From Candidatus Babeliales bacterium (lineage in GTDB: Bacteria; Babelota; Babeliae; Babelales; Vermiphilaceae): 64,000 bases of DNA. The notes below the pieces were generated by a model. That model did not search any database, was not told the origin of the DNA, and saw nothing but the letters and a program-made list of their open reading frames with translations. The stretch is from positions 124,001 through 188,000 of the forward strand of contig DASZBJ010000012.1 in the NCBI GenBank assembly GCA_035944115.1, read 5' to 3'. Below, one piece after another: positions 34,282 through 42,656 of this stretch (its first letter is position 1; every line of letters begins with the position of its first letter). A program made the translations under genes and the position numbers.

Positions 34282-35541
34282 GTGATTAGAAAAAGGTTTT
34301 TTCGATGGCTAGGCCGTTACTATGACAACCAACTGACATCTTTGTATACGCTTTTAATACCACACAACGCAACGGTTTTACGCATGGAAGCTGATCACTC
34401 AACCAATCTTGATACCGTAAGTCAAAGCCCCTTTGATTGCGTTCTTATCTCTACCATAGCCCATCAACAAGACATTCAGCTGTTTTTACAAGCCTTAAAA
34501 TCATTGTGTCATGAAAAGAGTCGCATTATCATTACCACTCACGGATCTGCCTGGAGACCCTTTTTTTGGTTTACAGAAAAAATCGGTCTACGCCAAAAGC
34601 CTCTCATCGAACAATGGATCTGCCAAAAGGAATATATAAACTTATTGCATCTGGCTGGGTTTGAAATAGTAGCAACCGGACAATGCACGCTCATGCCTAT
34701 CTATATCCCCATAATTTCAACGGTGTTCAACCAGATACTCGCCAAGATACCCTGTATCAACCGAATGTGCCTAACTCGATGGATTGTGGCACAACCAGCA
34801 GCGATCAAAACACAATCAACCGATTATACCGTTTCGATAATTATTCCGTGCAGAAATGAAGCCGGCAATATCATACCTGCAGTAGAACGCATCCCGACAA
34901 TGGGAAAATCCACAGAAATAATTTTTGTTGAGGGGAACTCACACGATGCCACGATTGCCTCCATACAACAGGCGATTGCACAGTATCCTGGAAAAAAAAT
35001 TTCATGGCACCAACAAGACGGCATCGGCAAAGGAGATGCGGTGCGCAAGGGATTTGCACATGCAACCGGGGACATTCTCATGATTTTAGATGCAGACCTT
35101 ACCGTCCCGCCCGAAGAACTGCCAAAATTTTTTAATGCCTTGGCTCAAGAAAAAGCAGATTTCATTAATGGATCTCGATTAGTATATGATATGGAATCCC
35201 ATGCAATGCAACATTTAAACCTTTGCGCTAACAAATTTTTTGCTGCACTATTTTCTTGGATTTTAAACCGTACCATCACAGACACGCTCTGTGGCACAAA
35301 AGTACTTTGGAGAAAAGATTACGAACGGCTTGCACAAAACCGTTCGTATTTTGGCGACTTCGATCCATTTGGTGATTTTGATTTGCTCTTTGGCGCAGCA
35401 AAACTCAACCTCACGATTATTAACATGCCCATCCATTATAAAAACCGCACCTACGGCAGTACGCAAATCAGACGATTTTACCACGGCATCATTTTGCTCT
35501 GGATGAGCGGTATTGGGATTCGCAAATTCAAATTTCGTTAA
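34282..35541 (+). CDS. Family 2 glycosyltransferase fused to a degenerate methyltransferase-like domain
   Basis: The start is GTG at 34282, with GAGGAA upstream. Residues 1-165 look like the C-terminal part of a class I SAM methyltransferase (YYDNQL near the start, FDCVLIST, then RIIITTHGSA). The glycine-rich SAM loop is replaced by VLRMEADHST, so SAM binding is doubtful. Residues about 180-400 are a dolichol-phosphate-mannose-synthase-like GT2 domain: VSIIIPCRNEAGN, FVEGNSHDAT, MILDADLTVPPEE (the DxD metal site) and FINGSRLVYDMES. It probably makes a lipid- or glycan-linked sugar. Its 3' end overlaps the convergent gene by 14 bp. Confidence 0.82.
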   Translation: MIRKRFFRWLGRYYDNQLTSLYTLLIPHNATVLRMEADHSTNLDTVSQSPFDCVLISTIAHQQDIQLFLQALKSLCHEKSRIIITTHGSAWRPFFWFTEKIGLRQKPLIEQWICQKEYINLLHLAGFEIVATGQCTLMPIYIPIISTVFNQILAKIPCINRMCLTRWIVAQPAAIKTQSTDYTVSIIIPCRNEAGNIIPAVERIPTMGKSTEIIFVEGNSHDATIASIQQAIAQYPGKKISWHQQDGIGKGDAVRKGFAHATGDILMILDADLTVPPEELPKFFNALAQEKADFINGSRLVYDMESHAMQHLNLCANKFFAALFSWILNRTITDTLCGTKVLWRKDYERLAQNRSYFGDFDPFGDFDLLFGAAKLNLTIINMPIHYKNRTYGSTQIRRFYHGIILLWMSGIGIRKFKFR

Positions 35542-36448
35542 GCTCCTGTTTTGATTTTTTCTGTATATACGCACTGTGGGGAACAAAACCAGCTGGCACA
35601 AAGCTCCCACTGGTGGTGATTGCTTTTCCCGTCCAGCGCGCATTAAAATCAAACATATCACAGACGCTGCATGCCCCTTGCGCAGTTTGCAACCATCTCT
35701 CCCGTATTGGAAATATATCCAAATGTAAAAGATGCGCATATAAACTAAATAATGGCTGATCGTGCCGTGCTGTTTTGGTTGATCCATCTTCAGCAAAATT
35801 TCTTAAATCTTTTGAAAGTTCATATAATGGCATAATAAAATCATCATATAGATCACGAGTGATCCCAACAAGCCCGGCGAGCATTCCTTTTTTATGTAAA
35901 ATCTGATCACGAGGGGGCTGATCTAATTCAAACTTCTTGATAACGTAATCAGTCGACATCCATTTTACCGTTCGCGCAGAACTAGATAAAAAATATCCCT
36001 TTTGCTGAATATGCATAAACAAATCATCAAGCGGTCGTCGAATCGCCAGCCCTGCATCCATATATAAAACATACGGAAACAGATCAAGCGCTTGTTTGAT
36101 TACCACCGGTTTCCAAGCATACCAACCGGGCACGTTTCGTTTACCTTCGCGAGCTGAAAACTTTTTAAGCAAATCGGGATGGGTCATCTCTAAATCGTAC
36201 ACAGTAACTTTAAAAAACGAGTCAAGCTCATTTCGCTGCTCTTGCGTTAGCCCTAAATCGAAAACTGCTATTTGTTCTAATTGATCATAATTATATCGAT
36301 GAACGCTGCCAATAGCATTAGTTAAATGCTCATAATATGATCCATCTGATGCCATACAAAAATAAAGGGGGATATAATCGCCCTGTGCATGTATTGGGGA
36401 TGTGATACAAAACACCGCCACAAAAATTCTTATTATATGTTGCTTCAT
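35528..36448 (-). CDS. Exported glycosyltransferase-like protein
   Basis: 306 residues; AAGGAGA precedes the ATG. The N-terminus (MKQHIIRIFVAVFCITSPIHAQG) is a cleavable signal peptide. The remainder resembles GT-A-fold transferases acting on glycans: YIPLYFCMASDGSYYEHL, WYAWKPVVIKQAL, then YVLYMDAGLAIRRPLDDL with a DxG/DxD-like site, and RHDQPLFSLY. This pattern recalls families with an alpha-1,x-transferase fold (DUF1647/GT8-like); exact family unsure. Export of such an enzyme is unusual, because nucleotide sugars are normally cytosolic. Confidence 0.65.
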   Translation of the reverse strand: MKQHIIRIFVAVFCITSPIHAQGDYIPLYFCMASDGSYYEHLTNAIGSVHRYNYDQLEQIAVFDLGLTQEQRNELDSFFKVTVYDLEMTHPDLLKKFSAREGKRNVPGWYAWKPVVIKQALDLFPYVLYMDAGLAIRRPLDDLFMHIQQKGYFLSSSARTVKWMSTDYVIKKFELDQPPRDQILHKKGMLAGLVGITRDLYDDFIMPLYELSKDLRNFAEDGSTKTARHDQPLFSLYAHLLHLDIFPIRERWLQTAQGACSVCDMFDFNARWTGKAITTSGSFVPAGFVPHSAYIQKKSKQELNEI

Positions 36449-36684
36449 TCCATCTTCTCCTTATTAGTAATATCGTTATATATACCTAACGTCAGAAACA
36501 ATCGTACTCACGATTTATTATTTTTTCTATACGCCAAAAACCGCCCTACGCTACTATTTCTATTTCAAAATAACTTCATTGTATCTCAAAACAAATCTGC
36601 TATACTGACGACCACTTTCTTTACTATTTAAATAATGAAACTTAAAAACATTTTATGTAACTACAAATCTAAAAGAGGTCTTTC

Positions 36685-37149
36685 ATGAAACAACTCATCT
36701 CGTTCACCATATCCTTACTTTTGTGTTGTGCTGCCATAATTACAAAAACAATCTCTCCAGCCGTGGAAAGACCACCCTACGTGGATATCCAAGTTTTAAG
36801 AAAATCACAAAAACCAGCTGACGAACTTGGAAGACAAATATTAGCTGCCGTAGCAGCCAATACAAAAGAGGCGGAACAATTAAAAGAATTCGTTCTCTCT
36901 GAACATTGGAATCCAGTACCCGCAGAACAAAAGAGCTGTATCCTTGAAGATCATCGCGCAAAGCAAGACGCACGATACGATGCAATCCTTCACCCGTCCC
37001 TATCGAAAAAAACCAAAAATACGTTACTGACATGCGCTTACATGCTAGCTTGCGGCGCAGCAGGTCTGTATATAGGAGTGAACCCATACAACAATCAACA
37101 ATTCGGCATTCTGGTCAGTAAACTGAAAAAAGGCTTGTTGGGCAAATAA
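36685..37149 (+). CDS. Small secreted protein with W-EQK module
   Basis: 154 residues; AAGAGG lies upstream of the ATG. Signal sequence MKQLISFTISLLLCCAAIITK. Residues about 70-110 read EFVLSEHWNPVPAEQKSCIL, then EDHRAKQDARYDAIL, a very good match to the module in the protein at 5899 (W, P-x-EQK, H-x-AKQ, Y). A hydrophobic C-terminal stretch (LLTCAYMLACGAAGLYIGV) may sit in a membrane. It lies about 28 kb away from the other members of the family. Function unknown. Confidence 0.82.
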   Translation: MKQLISFTISLLLCCAAIITKTISPAVERPPYVDIQVLRKSQKPADELGRQILAAVAANTKEAEQLKEFVLSEHWNPVPAEQKSCILEDHRAKQDARYDAILHPSLSKKTKNTLLTCAYMLACGAAGLYIGVNPYNNQQFGILVSKLKKGLLGK

Positions 37150-37200
37150 TAACCGAATGACTCTAAAATTCAGGTAGTAGATACACGATCTAGTACCTAT

Positions 37201-37254
37201 AAAGTAAAAAAAGAAGGTGATAAAAAGAAGATTATCGCCTTCTTTTTTTACTTT
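37201..37254 (+). terminator. 22-bp hairpin terminator
   Basis: Bases 37201-37222 pair with 37233-37254 throughout, with a single G-U pair. It ends the gene at 36685. Confidence 0.9.
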
Positions 37255-37325
37255 AATCCAACAATACGGTATATTGATGGTAGTGTTATAGTATGTCTTC
37301 TTACAAAATCTTTAAGGAGTTCGCT

Positions 37326-38447
37326 ATGTACAAAAAACTAACTCATCTTTTTCTAACCACTTCTCTTTTTATAACACCATTTCATTCCCAACAGCTACAC
37401 GCACGTCATTATTCATCTGAAGAATCAACCAGTGACAAAATCATAAAAGGTACTGCCATTGGCGCCGCTGTTGGTGCAGTTGCAACCGGAGCATATATGC
37501 TCGGCAGCTGGCTATTCTCGCCTTCAAACGAGAAATTCGTGCACCAAAGCCACCAAAATCTTGATGAGCTAGAGCATCATTATGGACCAATCATGGATGC
37601 TCTCGCACCGATGGCAACAAACAGATCACATAAACACCAGCCGACACAGCTCAGCGAAGAAAAGCTAACTGCATTAGCAGATACATTTTTCAGAAATGGA
37701 ACGCTGAAAATCTCTGATTATCTGTACACCTTGAACAATGCGATTAACAATATGCAGAGCCAATCTAAAGACTTACACAAACGTATGCGTAAATCGAACA
37801 TAGAAAGAGGTTTGTATCGTGATATGGAGCAATTGGCTGATCGAATTGCCATGGCAAAAACAGAACTAGAACAGTTATATGATATTCTGAAAAAAGATGA
37901 ATCATTTTTTGCACTATATGACGTTGAAAGCCTTCTGCATCGTGGTTATAAACAAGAGCTTGAAATAATCGGTGCCGCAAACGCACATCGTTATGAGCGG
38001 ACGCAGCGTACATTACACGCAACGGTTATTGCAGGTACATCATACAACGAACATCAAGGCCTAACGTACAAAAATTATTTGTACGCTCTCGAGAATGATA
38101 TTGCAGAACTACACAAACGATTATCACGGGTTTCATCACATCATCGCACGATCATTGCACACTGCACCTTGTTGTACGATCAACTGAGAACTCTTAAACA
38201 TACTATCCTTACTTCGTCTGAGTATATACAAGCAGATCGTGACTACACTATCTACCTACAAAAAGAAGCATTACTCCGCATAGAACGGGAGAAAACTGCC
38301 GCTTTAGAACGTCAAAACAGTATTCTTCGTGAACAAAACAGGCTCAAAGAACAAGAGCTCCGAGAAGCACAACGCCGTGAGAAAGCAGAAATTATCATAG
38401 AACTAAATTGTAATCACGATGATTCGCGTCGATATAGCGATTATTAA
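37326..38447 (+). CDS. Secreted coiled-coil protein with N-terminal TM segment (paralogue of 40279)
   Basis: I chose the ATG at 37326 because AAGGAG lies 7-8 nt upstream and it opens a signal peptide (MYKKLTHLFLTTSLFITPFHSQQLHA). A hydrophobic Gly/Ala-rich segment follows (GTAIGAAVGAVATGAYMLGS), then WLFSPSNEKF. About 270 residues of helix end in a strong coiled coil (REQNRLKEQELREAQRR) and the tail IIIELNCNHDD. The protein at 40279 has the same order: signal, hydrophobic stretch, WL.(T)PSNE, coiled coil, IIIEIDCNNDD. Function unknown; probably anchored to the envelope. Confidence 0.82.
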   Translation: MYKKLTHLFLTTSLFITPFHSQQLHARHYSSEESTSDKIIKGTAIGAAVGAVATGAYMLGSWLFSPSNEKFVHQSHQNLDELEHHYGPIMDALAPMATNRSHKHQPTQLSEEKLTALADTFFRNGTLKISDYLYTLNNAINNMQSQSKDLHKRMRKSNIERGLYRDMEQLADRIAMAKTELEQLYDILKKDESFFALYDVESLLHRGYKQELEIIGAANAHRYERTQRTLHATVIAGTSYNEHQGLTYKNYLYALENDIAELHKRLSRVSSHHRTIIAHCTLLYDQLRTLKHTILTSSEYIQADRDYTIYLQKEALLRIEREKTAALERQNSILREQNRLKEQELREAQRREKAEIIIELNCNHDDSRRYSDY

Positions 38448-38458
38448 AAAGGGTGCAC

Positions 38459-38782
38459 ATGCAAAACAGATTTAAAAAGATAGCAATATTGTTACCACTT
38501 TTGTGCATACTACCTTGCACCGCGCAGCAGAAGAAAGGTTCATATAAAATCGAGTCAAGGTTATTTACCACTCCCCAAGACATTCCCAGCTATAAGATTT
38601 TGACAGAAAAACTAATCGAGCTTAGAAAAAACAGTATGAGCAAACCAGAAGAAATTTTAAAATCTGGCCACCTATCAACTTTTCAGGCATATACAACGGC
38701 AGTGATCATACTGGAAAACATCATACTCGCGGCGGAATATAATAACGAAATTAAAATTACCATTGAATCCAAATCAAAATAA
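38459..38782 (+). CDS. Small secreted protein
   Basis: 107 residues from the ATG at 38459, which has AAAAAGGG upstream; a GTG six bases earlier is in frame. Signal peptide MQNRFKKIAILLPLLCILPCTAQQ. The mature part of about 83 residues is charged and helical with SKPEEILKS. It follows the gene at 37326 by 11 nt and is likely co-transcribed. No family is recognised. Confidence 0.72.
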   Translation: MQNRFKKIAILLPLLCILPCTAQQKKGSYKIESRLFTTPQDIPSYKILTEKLIELRKNSMSKPEEILKSGHLSTFQAYTTAVIILENIILAAEYNNEIKITIESKSK

Positions 38783-38804
38783 CCTTTAGCATAAGGATAG
38801 ATAG

Positions 38805-39266
38805 ATGCAAATTAACAAAATCGGTTTCTTATCAGTAATATCACTTCTTTGTCTATTGCCTACTTGCATACATGCAGATGTGACAATCCTCCGAGCAAGA
38901 CCAGATGCATACAGCGATGTGCCCTATGTACCAGGTGGCGTGCCAAGAACGCGAATTCTATACGCAACAGAAAAAAGAGTAGAGAAACATGAAAAAGAAG
39001 AAAACGATCCTGCTGTCACTGCTGCTCTACTCGACTTCCGGGATAAATTAGAAGATGCGCAAAAAACACTAAAAAATCGAATTCTAAGAATTAAAACGTA
39101 TCACAGACATACCCGCATCACACCTGATTGCTCATCTTGTGAGGAAATACAAACATTAAAGGGCAAAGAAGAAGTGAACAAGAGAGTTCTTGAAGCAGTT
39201 AACGACGCCCAAAAAATCAATAGTCGAAACAAGCGTTTTCATTTTCTCGCCGCGGAACTATATTAA
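38805..39266 (+). CDS. Small secreted helical protein with CxxC motif
   Basis: 153 residues. Signal peptide MQINKIGFLSVISLLCLLPTCIHA. After a Pro-rich stretch come two helices separated by TPDCSSCEEIQTLKGKEEV. The same C-x-x-C-x-x-I-x-x-L arrangement between helices recurs in the products of the genes at 39295, 39668 and 41909. The paired cysteines could form a disulphide or, if two chains meet, bind a metal. Operon position between the two large coiled-coil genes. Confidence 0.78.
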   Translation: MQINKIGFLSVISLLCLLPTCIHADVTILRARPDAYSDVPYVPGGVPRTRILYATEKRVEKHEKEENDPAVTAALLDFRDKLEDAQKTLKNRILRIKTYHRHTRITPDCSSCEEIQTLKGKEEVNKRVLEAVNDAQKINSRNKRFHFLAAELY

Positions 39267-39294
39267 CAACGAACCATACTTTTAAGAATTAACT

Positions 39295-39636
39295 ATGAAA
39301 TCTCAATTTTTTATATTATGTCTTCTTGCATTGGCCAACACAACATGCGCGACTCAACTCTGCTCTACTCCTGCATGTGAAAAAGCTTCATGGAATCGAC
39401 TCGAAACTCTAAAATTGGAAGCTGTCCAAGCGGAAACAGAATTTACAAAACGTAAGAATCAACATGTACATGAGCAAATGGTAAAAGTATGCCTTCTTTG
39501 CAAATATATTGAAGACCTGCGAAAGCAAGCTGACGAGGCACATAAAAAAGTACAAAATTTCATAGAACAAGAAAAAACAGCCTCCCGGTCACACCATCAT
39601 ACAATCCTACATGAATCGGGAGTTAGTAGCCGATAA
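39295..39636 (+). CDS. Small secreted helical protein with CxxC motif
   Basis: 113 residues. Signal peptide MKSQFFILCLLALANTTCA. The mature protein is two helices around KVCLLCKYIEDLRKQADEA, the same motif as in the neighbours at 38805 and 39668. Two further cysteines lie near the mature N-terminus (LCSTPAC). The end is Ser/His-rich. 28 nt from the previous gene, so probably one operon. Confidence 0.75.
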   Translation: MKSQFFILCLLALANTTCATQLCSTPACEKASWNRLETLKLEAVQAETEFTKRKNQHVHEQMVKVCLLCKYIEDLRKQADEAHKKVQNFIEQEKTASRSHHHTILHESGVSSR

Positions 39637-39667
39637 TAACCATTCACTCATTTAAGGAGACCTAGTA

Positions 39668-40105
39668 ATGACAGCAAAACAATTCTCACTTGGATTACTG
39701 ATAATACTGAGCCCAATGCCTTGCTCGGCGTCGTTTCGAGACATTTTCAGAAAACAAGAAGTTCCCAAAATGCATCCTGCTAAAACTGCGGAATTTCAGG
39801 AAATTAGAGCTCTTCTTTTAGTGCGATTGCGCAATACGTCCATTGAATTAGATAAAGCACAACTCCATGCAAACCCAACTACCGAAAATGCTCATCCAAC
39901 AATAGTACCTGGTTGCTTAAATTGTGAGAAAATCGAAATTCTAAAAGGACAAAAAGCGGGATCTCGAGAAGTCGCAAGCATCATAAAAGCAGCGATACTA
40001 TGCTCAGAGGAAAATGGCGGTGCTGAAATCAATGCAACTTTTCAAGCGGCACGTGGCTCAGCAAACCGCTTGGGTGGCACCGGTGTATCGGATGATGAGG
40101 CATAA
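39668..40105 (+). CDS. Small secreted helical protein with CxxC motif
   Basis: 145 residues; AAGGAG precedes the ATG. Signal peptide MTAKQFSLGLLIILSPMPCSAS. Two helices flank VPGCLNCEKIEILKGQKAG, closest to the version in the protein at 38805. The C-terminus is Gly/Asp-rich. Last gene before the terminator at 40140. Function unknown. Confidence 0.77.
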   Translation: MTAKQFSLGLLIILSPMPCSASFRDIFRKQEVPKMHPAKTAEFQEIRALLLVRLRNTSIELDKAQLHANPTTENAHPTIVPGCLNCEKIEILKGQKAGSREVASIIKAAILCSEENGGAEINATFQAARGSANRLGGTGVSDDEA

Positions 40106-40139
40106 TCGCCGCCAATCATTGCTAACAAAACAGTAGATC

Positions 40140-40173
40140 AAAGGGTGTTGAATATAACGTTCAACGCCCTTTT
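40140..40173 (+). terminator. Terminator of the 37326-40105 operon
   Basis: AAAGGGTGTTGAA (40140-40152) pairs with TTCAACGCCCTTT (40160-40172) with one G-U pair, then T residues. Confidence 0.88.
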
Positions 40174-40278
40174 TCTCTGTAATAATGCCCCAAATTTCGG
40201 TTTTTTACTTTACCAACAATTCATGTATTCTGATTACTAAATAGTTAGATAATTATATTAATAGTATGAGGGGTCATT

Positions 40279-41430
40279 ATGTATAAAAATGTTACACATT
40301 CTGCAATTATCCTCAGCATCTTTTTGGCGCCATTTTCTACCCATCAGATCGAAGCTCATAATAGAAAACATAACCATTCAACGTTGTATGTTGCGGGACA
40401 GGCCATATTGGGCACTGTATCCATTGCAACCACAATAGCAAGCATCTACGCATTTACCAAATGGCTCATGACTCCCTCAAATGAGCAAGTTATCGAAGCA
40501 GCAGTAACCTCAAGCAGAACAGCGTATCAACAATATATGCCCATCCTCAGCACTATAGAATCTGCTCATATGATTACCGTTACTAAAAGTGCATCTTACA
40601 CCAACTTACATAACATTATTGCAAACGCTACAGAGGAACACGTTGCTGCAATAGCAGAAACATTGCTTAAATATAATACAAAAAAAATACATCAATATTT
40701 ATGCGATCTCAGTGATAGCACCTATCGATTAACCACACACAATGATACCATTCTTGCGCGTATGCATGACCTACTGGTTAATGATGACAATACCGGCAAC
40801 ATCTATCAATCAATGCAGAAAATATCGACTGATTTAGAACAGCAACTATCGCAACTAGGTTTTTTGTATGATTATTTAAAACATCATGAACCATATTTTG
40901 CTCTTCGTGGGCTGGAAATGAATATCAAAAACCATTACCAAAAAGAATTGCTCGCCATTATACAACCTAGACAAGATTATGAGCGTTTGCCACGAGACAT
41001 ATATGCAGCTATCATAACTCGTAAATTGGACAATGCGCATGCAGGACTTTTATATCATAACTACCTCTACGCGCTAGATCACAATATCAAAGAATTCAAG
41101 ATGCGATTGAGTAACGTGGAATACAAATATCAAGCCATTATCAGTCGCTGTACTGCATTATTTAATCAACTAGAAGCCATTCAACATGCAATTTATACAT
41201 CATCTGAATACGCCACTGCACGGCGCGATTATGAAATATACCTACAAAAGGAAGAACTGCTTGCAATAGAACGGTCAAAAACTGCCGCTTTGCATGATCA
41301 AAACAGAATCTTACGGGAACAAAATAGGTTGAAAGCTCAAGAACTTCAAGAAAACCGACAGAATAAATCAGATATCATCATAGAAATAGACTGCAATAAT
41401 GACGACATCCTAATTTTAGATGATCTATAA
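40279..41430 (+). CDS. Secreted coiled-coil protein with N-terminal TM segment (paralogue of 37326)
   Basis: 383 residues. Signal peptide MYKNVTHSAIILSIFLAPFSTHQIEA, then a hydrophobic stretch (GQAILGTVSIATTIASIYAF), KWLMTPSNEQV, and a long helical region ending in the coiled coil RILREQNRLKAQELQEN and the tail IIIEIDCNNDD. The order and several blocks match the protein at 37326, so the two are an old duplication that brackets the three CxxC genes. They may oligomerise through the coiled coils. Function unknown. Confidence 0.82.
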   Translation: MYKNVTHSAIILSIFLAPFSTHQIEAHNRKHNHSTLYVAGQAILGTVSIATTIASIYAFTKWLMTPSNEQVIEAAVTSSRTAYQQYMPILSTIESAHMITVTKSASYTNLHNIIANATEEHVAAIAETLLKYNTKKIHQYLCDLSDSTYRLTTHNDTILARMHDLLVNDDNTGNIYQSMQKISTDLEQQLSQLGFLYDYLKHHEPYFALRGLEMNIKNHYQKELLAIIQPRQDYERLPRDIYAAIITRKLDNAHAGLLYHNYLYALDHNIKEFKMRLSNVEYKYQAIISRCTALFNQLEAIQHAIYTSSEYATARRDYEIYLQKEELLAIERSKTAALHDQNRILREQNRLKAQELQENRQNKSDIIIEIDCNNDDILILDDL

Positions 41431-41496
41431 GATAGTTTTTAAACAGCACGCCAAATAAACAAAATAATTAATAACATAACACCAGAGGACCATCAT

Positions 41497-41865
41497 ATGA
41501 ATTCTTTACAATTTTCTGCACTTGTATTCTTGCTATTCACTTCGGGGATTGATCTATACGCTCAAAACAATGAGGCTTCATCTGCCTGCGAGACAAAATC
41601 GGAAAAAACTATATTGTGTCCATCAAAACCAGACTCATCCACGCTGCTTAATCCTTCTGCGACCGAAATATTACGCAAACAGAAAGACAGACATCTAAGT
41701 AAACCACTTGAAACCCTCCACGCACCTCAGACAAAAACCAAAATCCAAGGTATATGGGAAAAAATAGCAAAACACCCAATGCCTGTGCTATTAGCCACAA
41801 TAATGGCAATTGGATTTTTTGCAGATTCGGACGTTAGCCCTCTTTTTGATGTAAAACGTATTTAA
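41497..41865 (+). CDS. Small secreted protein with C-terminal TM
   Basis: 122 residues. AGAGGA precedes the ATG; signal peptide MNSLQFSALVFLLFTSGIDLYAQ. The central linker is Ser/Thr/Lys-rich with two cysteines. A C-terminal hydrophobic stretch (MPVLLATIMAIGFFAD) could anchor it. The design (signal, disordered linker, final TM) resembles the protein at 5899 but the W-EQK module is absent. Function unknown. Confidence 0.72.
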   Translation: MNSLQFSALVFLLFTSGIDLYAQNNEASSACETKSEKTILCPSKPDSSTLLNPSATEILRKQKDRHLSKPLETLHAPQTKTKIQGIWEKIAKHPMPVLLATIMAIGFFADSDVSPLFDVKRI

Positions 41866-41908
41866 CACACAAAAACATCTAATAAAGAAATGTTTAAAGG
41901 CGCCCAAA

Positions 41909-42481
41909 ATGAATCAATTTTTAAAAACTTTTTTTCTATCGCTCCTTGCAGTAACAACTTGGTCATACACAAAACCGCCCCACATCATTAGTATGAATAC
42001 CACTCATAGTAATTCCTACTCTCCATCTAGTGATGAGATAATATCACCATTCGGGCAATATTTAATTACTGAGGCTTATAAACGACAAATAAAATGTCAG
42101 CAGGCGCTTCATGAACGAATATGCACGGAAAGCCGTGCAACCGAAACCAAACAAAATTATCTAAGAGCAATCGACGTTCATCATAGCGCATTGCCTTCTC
42201 ATGCATTTCCGAATGAAAAAGATAATTGCTTTGGCTGCAAAAAAATAAAAGCTTTGAGTAATAAGCTGCAAGATTATTCAGCTCAAACTCCAGGGATCGT
42301 ACACGACGCAACAGAGGCCAGAAGCAAATATGACGCACTCGAAACTATTGCCTCCCAATACTCGAAGCTAACCAAAGAAAACATCATGGCTAGATTTTAT
42401 CGAGAACAAATTCGAGCAACGCTCAGCACAGCACACATTACCAATTGTAAGCATTGTTTTGAATCGACTGAAACAGAATAA
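41909..42481 (+). CDS. Secreted helical protein with two CxxC motifs
   Basis: 190 residues. Signal peptide MNQFLKTFFLSLLAVTTWSYT. The central motif DNCFGCKKIKALSNKLQD sits between two helices as in the proteins at 38805, 39295 and 39668. A second CxxC (NCKHC) lies 10 residues from the C-terminus. It is the longest member of the CxxC group. The gene is followed by a terminator at 42500. Function unknown. Confidence 0.77.
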   Translation: MNQFLKTFFLSLLAVTTWSYTKPPHIISMNTTHSNSYSPSSDEIISPFGQYLITEAYKRQIKCQQALHERICTESRATETKQNYLRAIDVHHSALPSHAFPNEKDNCFGCKKIKALSNKLQDYSAQTPGIVHDATEARSKYDALETIASQYSKLTKENIMARFYREQIRATLSTAHITNCKHCFESTETE

Positions 42482-42499
42482 CATTGTAAAAACTACTAA

Positions 42500-42534
42500 A
42501 AAAAGATGCTGCAGTTTTTGCTCAGCATCTTTTT
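42500..42534 (+). terminator. Terminator after the gene at 41909
   Basis: AAAAAGATGCTG (42500-42511) and CAGCATCTTTTT (42523-42534) pair perfectly. Confidence 0.9.
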
Positions 42535-42560
42535 CGTTTTCATCAGCTTTGTTATCCAAC

Positions 42561-42596
42561 TACTTTATTTGGTAAATCCGATGTTTACCAACTTTA
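42561..42596. repeat. tyrS: 36-bp exact direct repeat, copy of the tyrS 3' end
   Basis: Identical to 43721-43756, the last codons and stop of tyrS on the minus strand. The two copies flank 1,124 bp holding a palindromic repeat and the frameshifted secreted-protein gene. Confidence 0.95.
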
Positions 42597-42656
42597 CGGA
42601 ATAACAATCGGTAAATAGCCTTCATTAAAAGAGCGTATTTTGCCGCGCCTTTTCGG

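Noticed and set aside
35263-35796. Minus-strand frame of 177 codons between two glycosyltransferases
   Set aside because: Overlaps the conserved ends of both convergent genes and has no recognisable feature.
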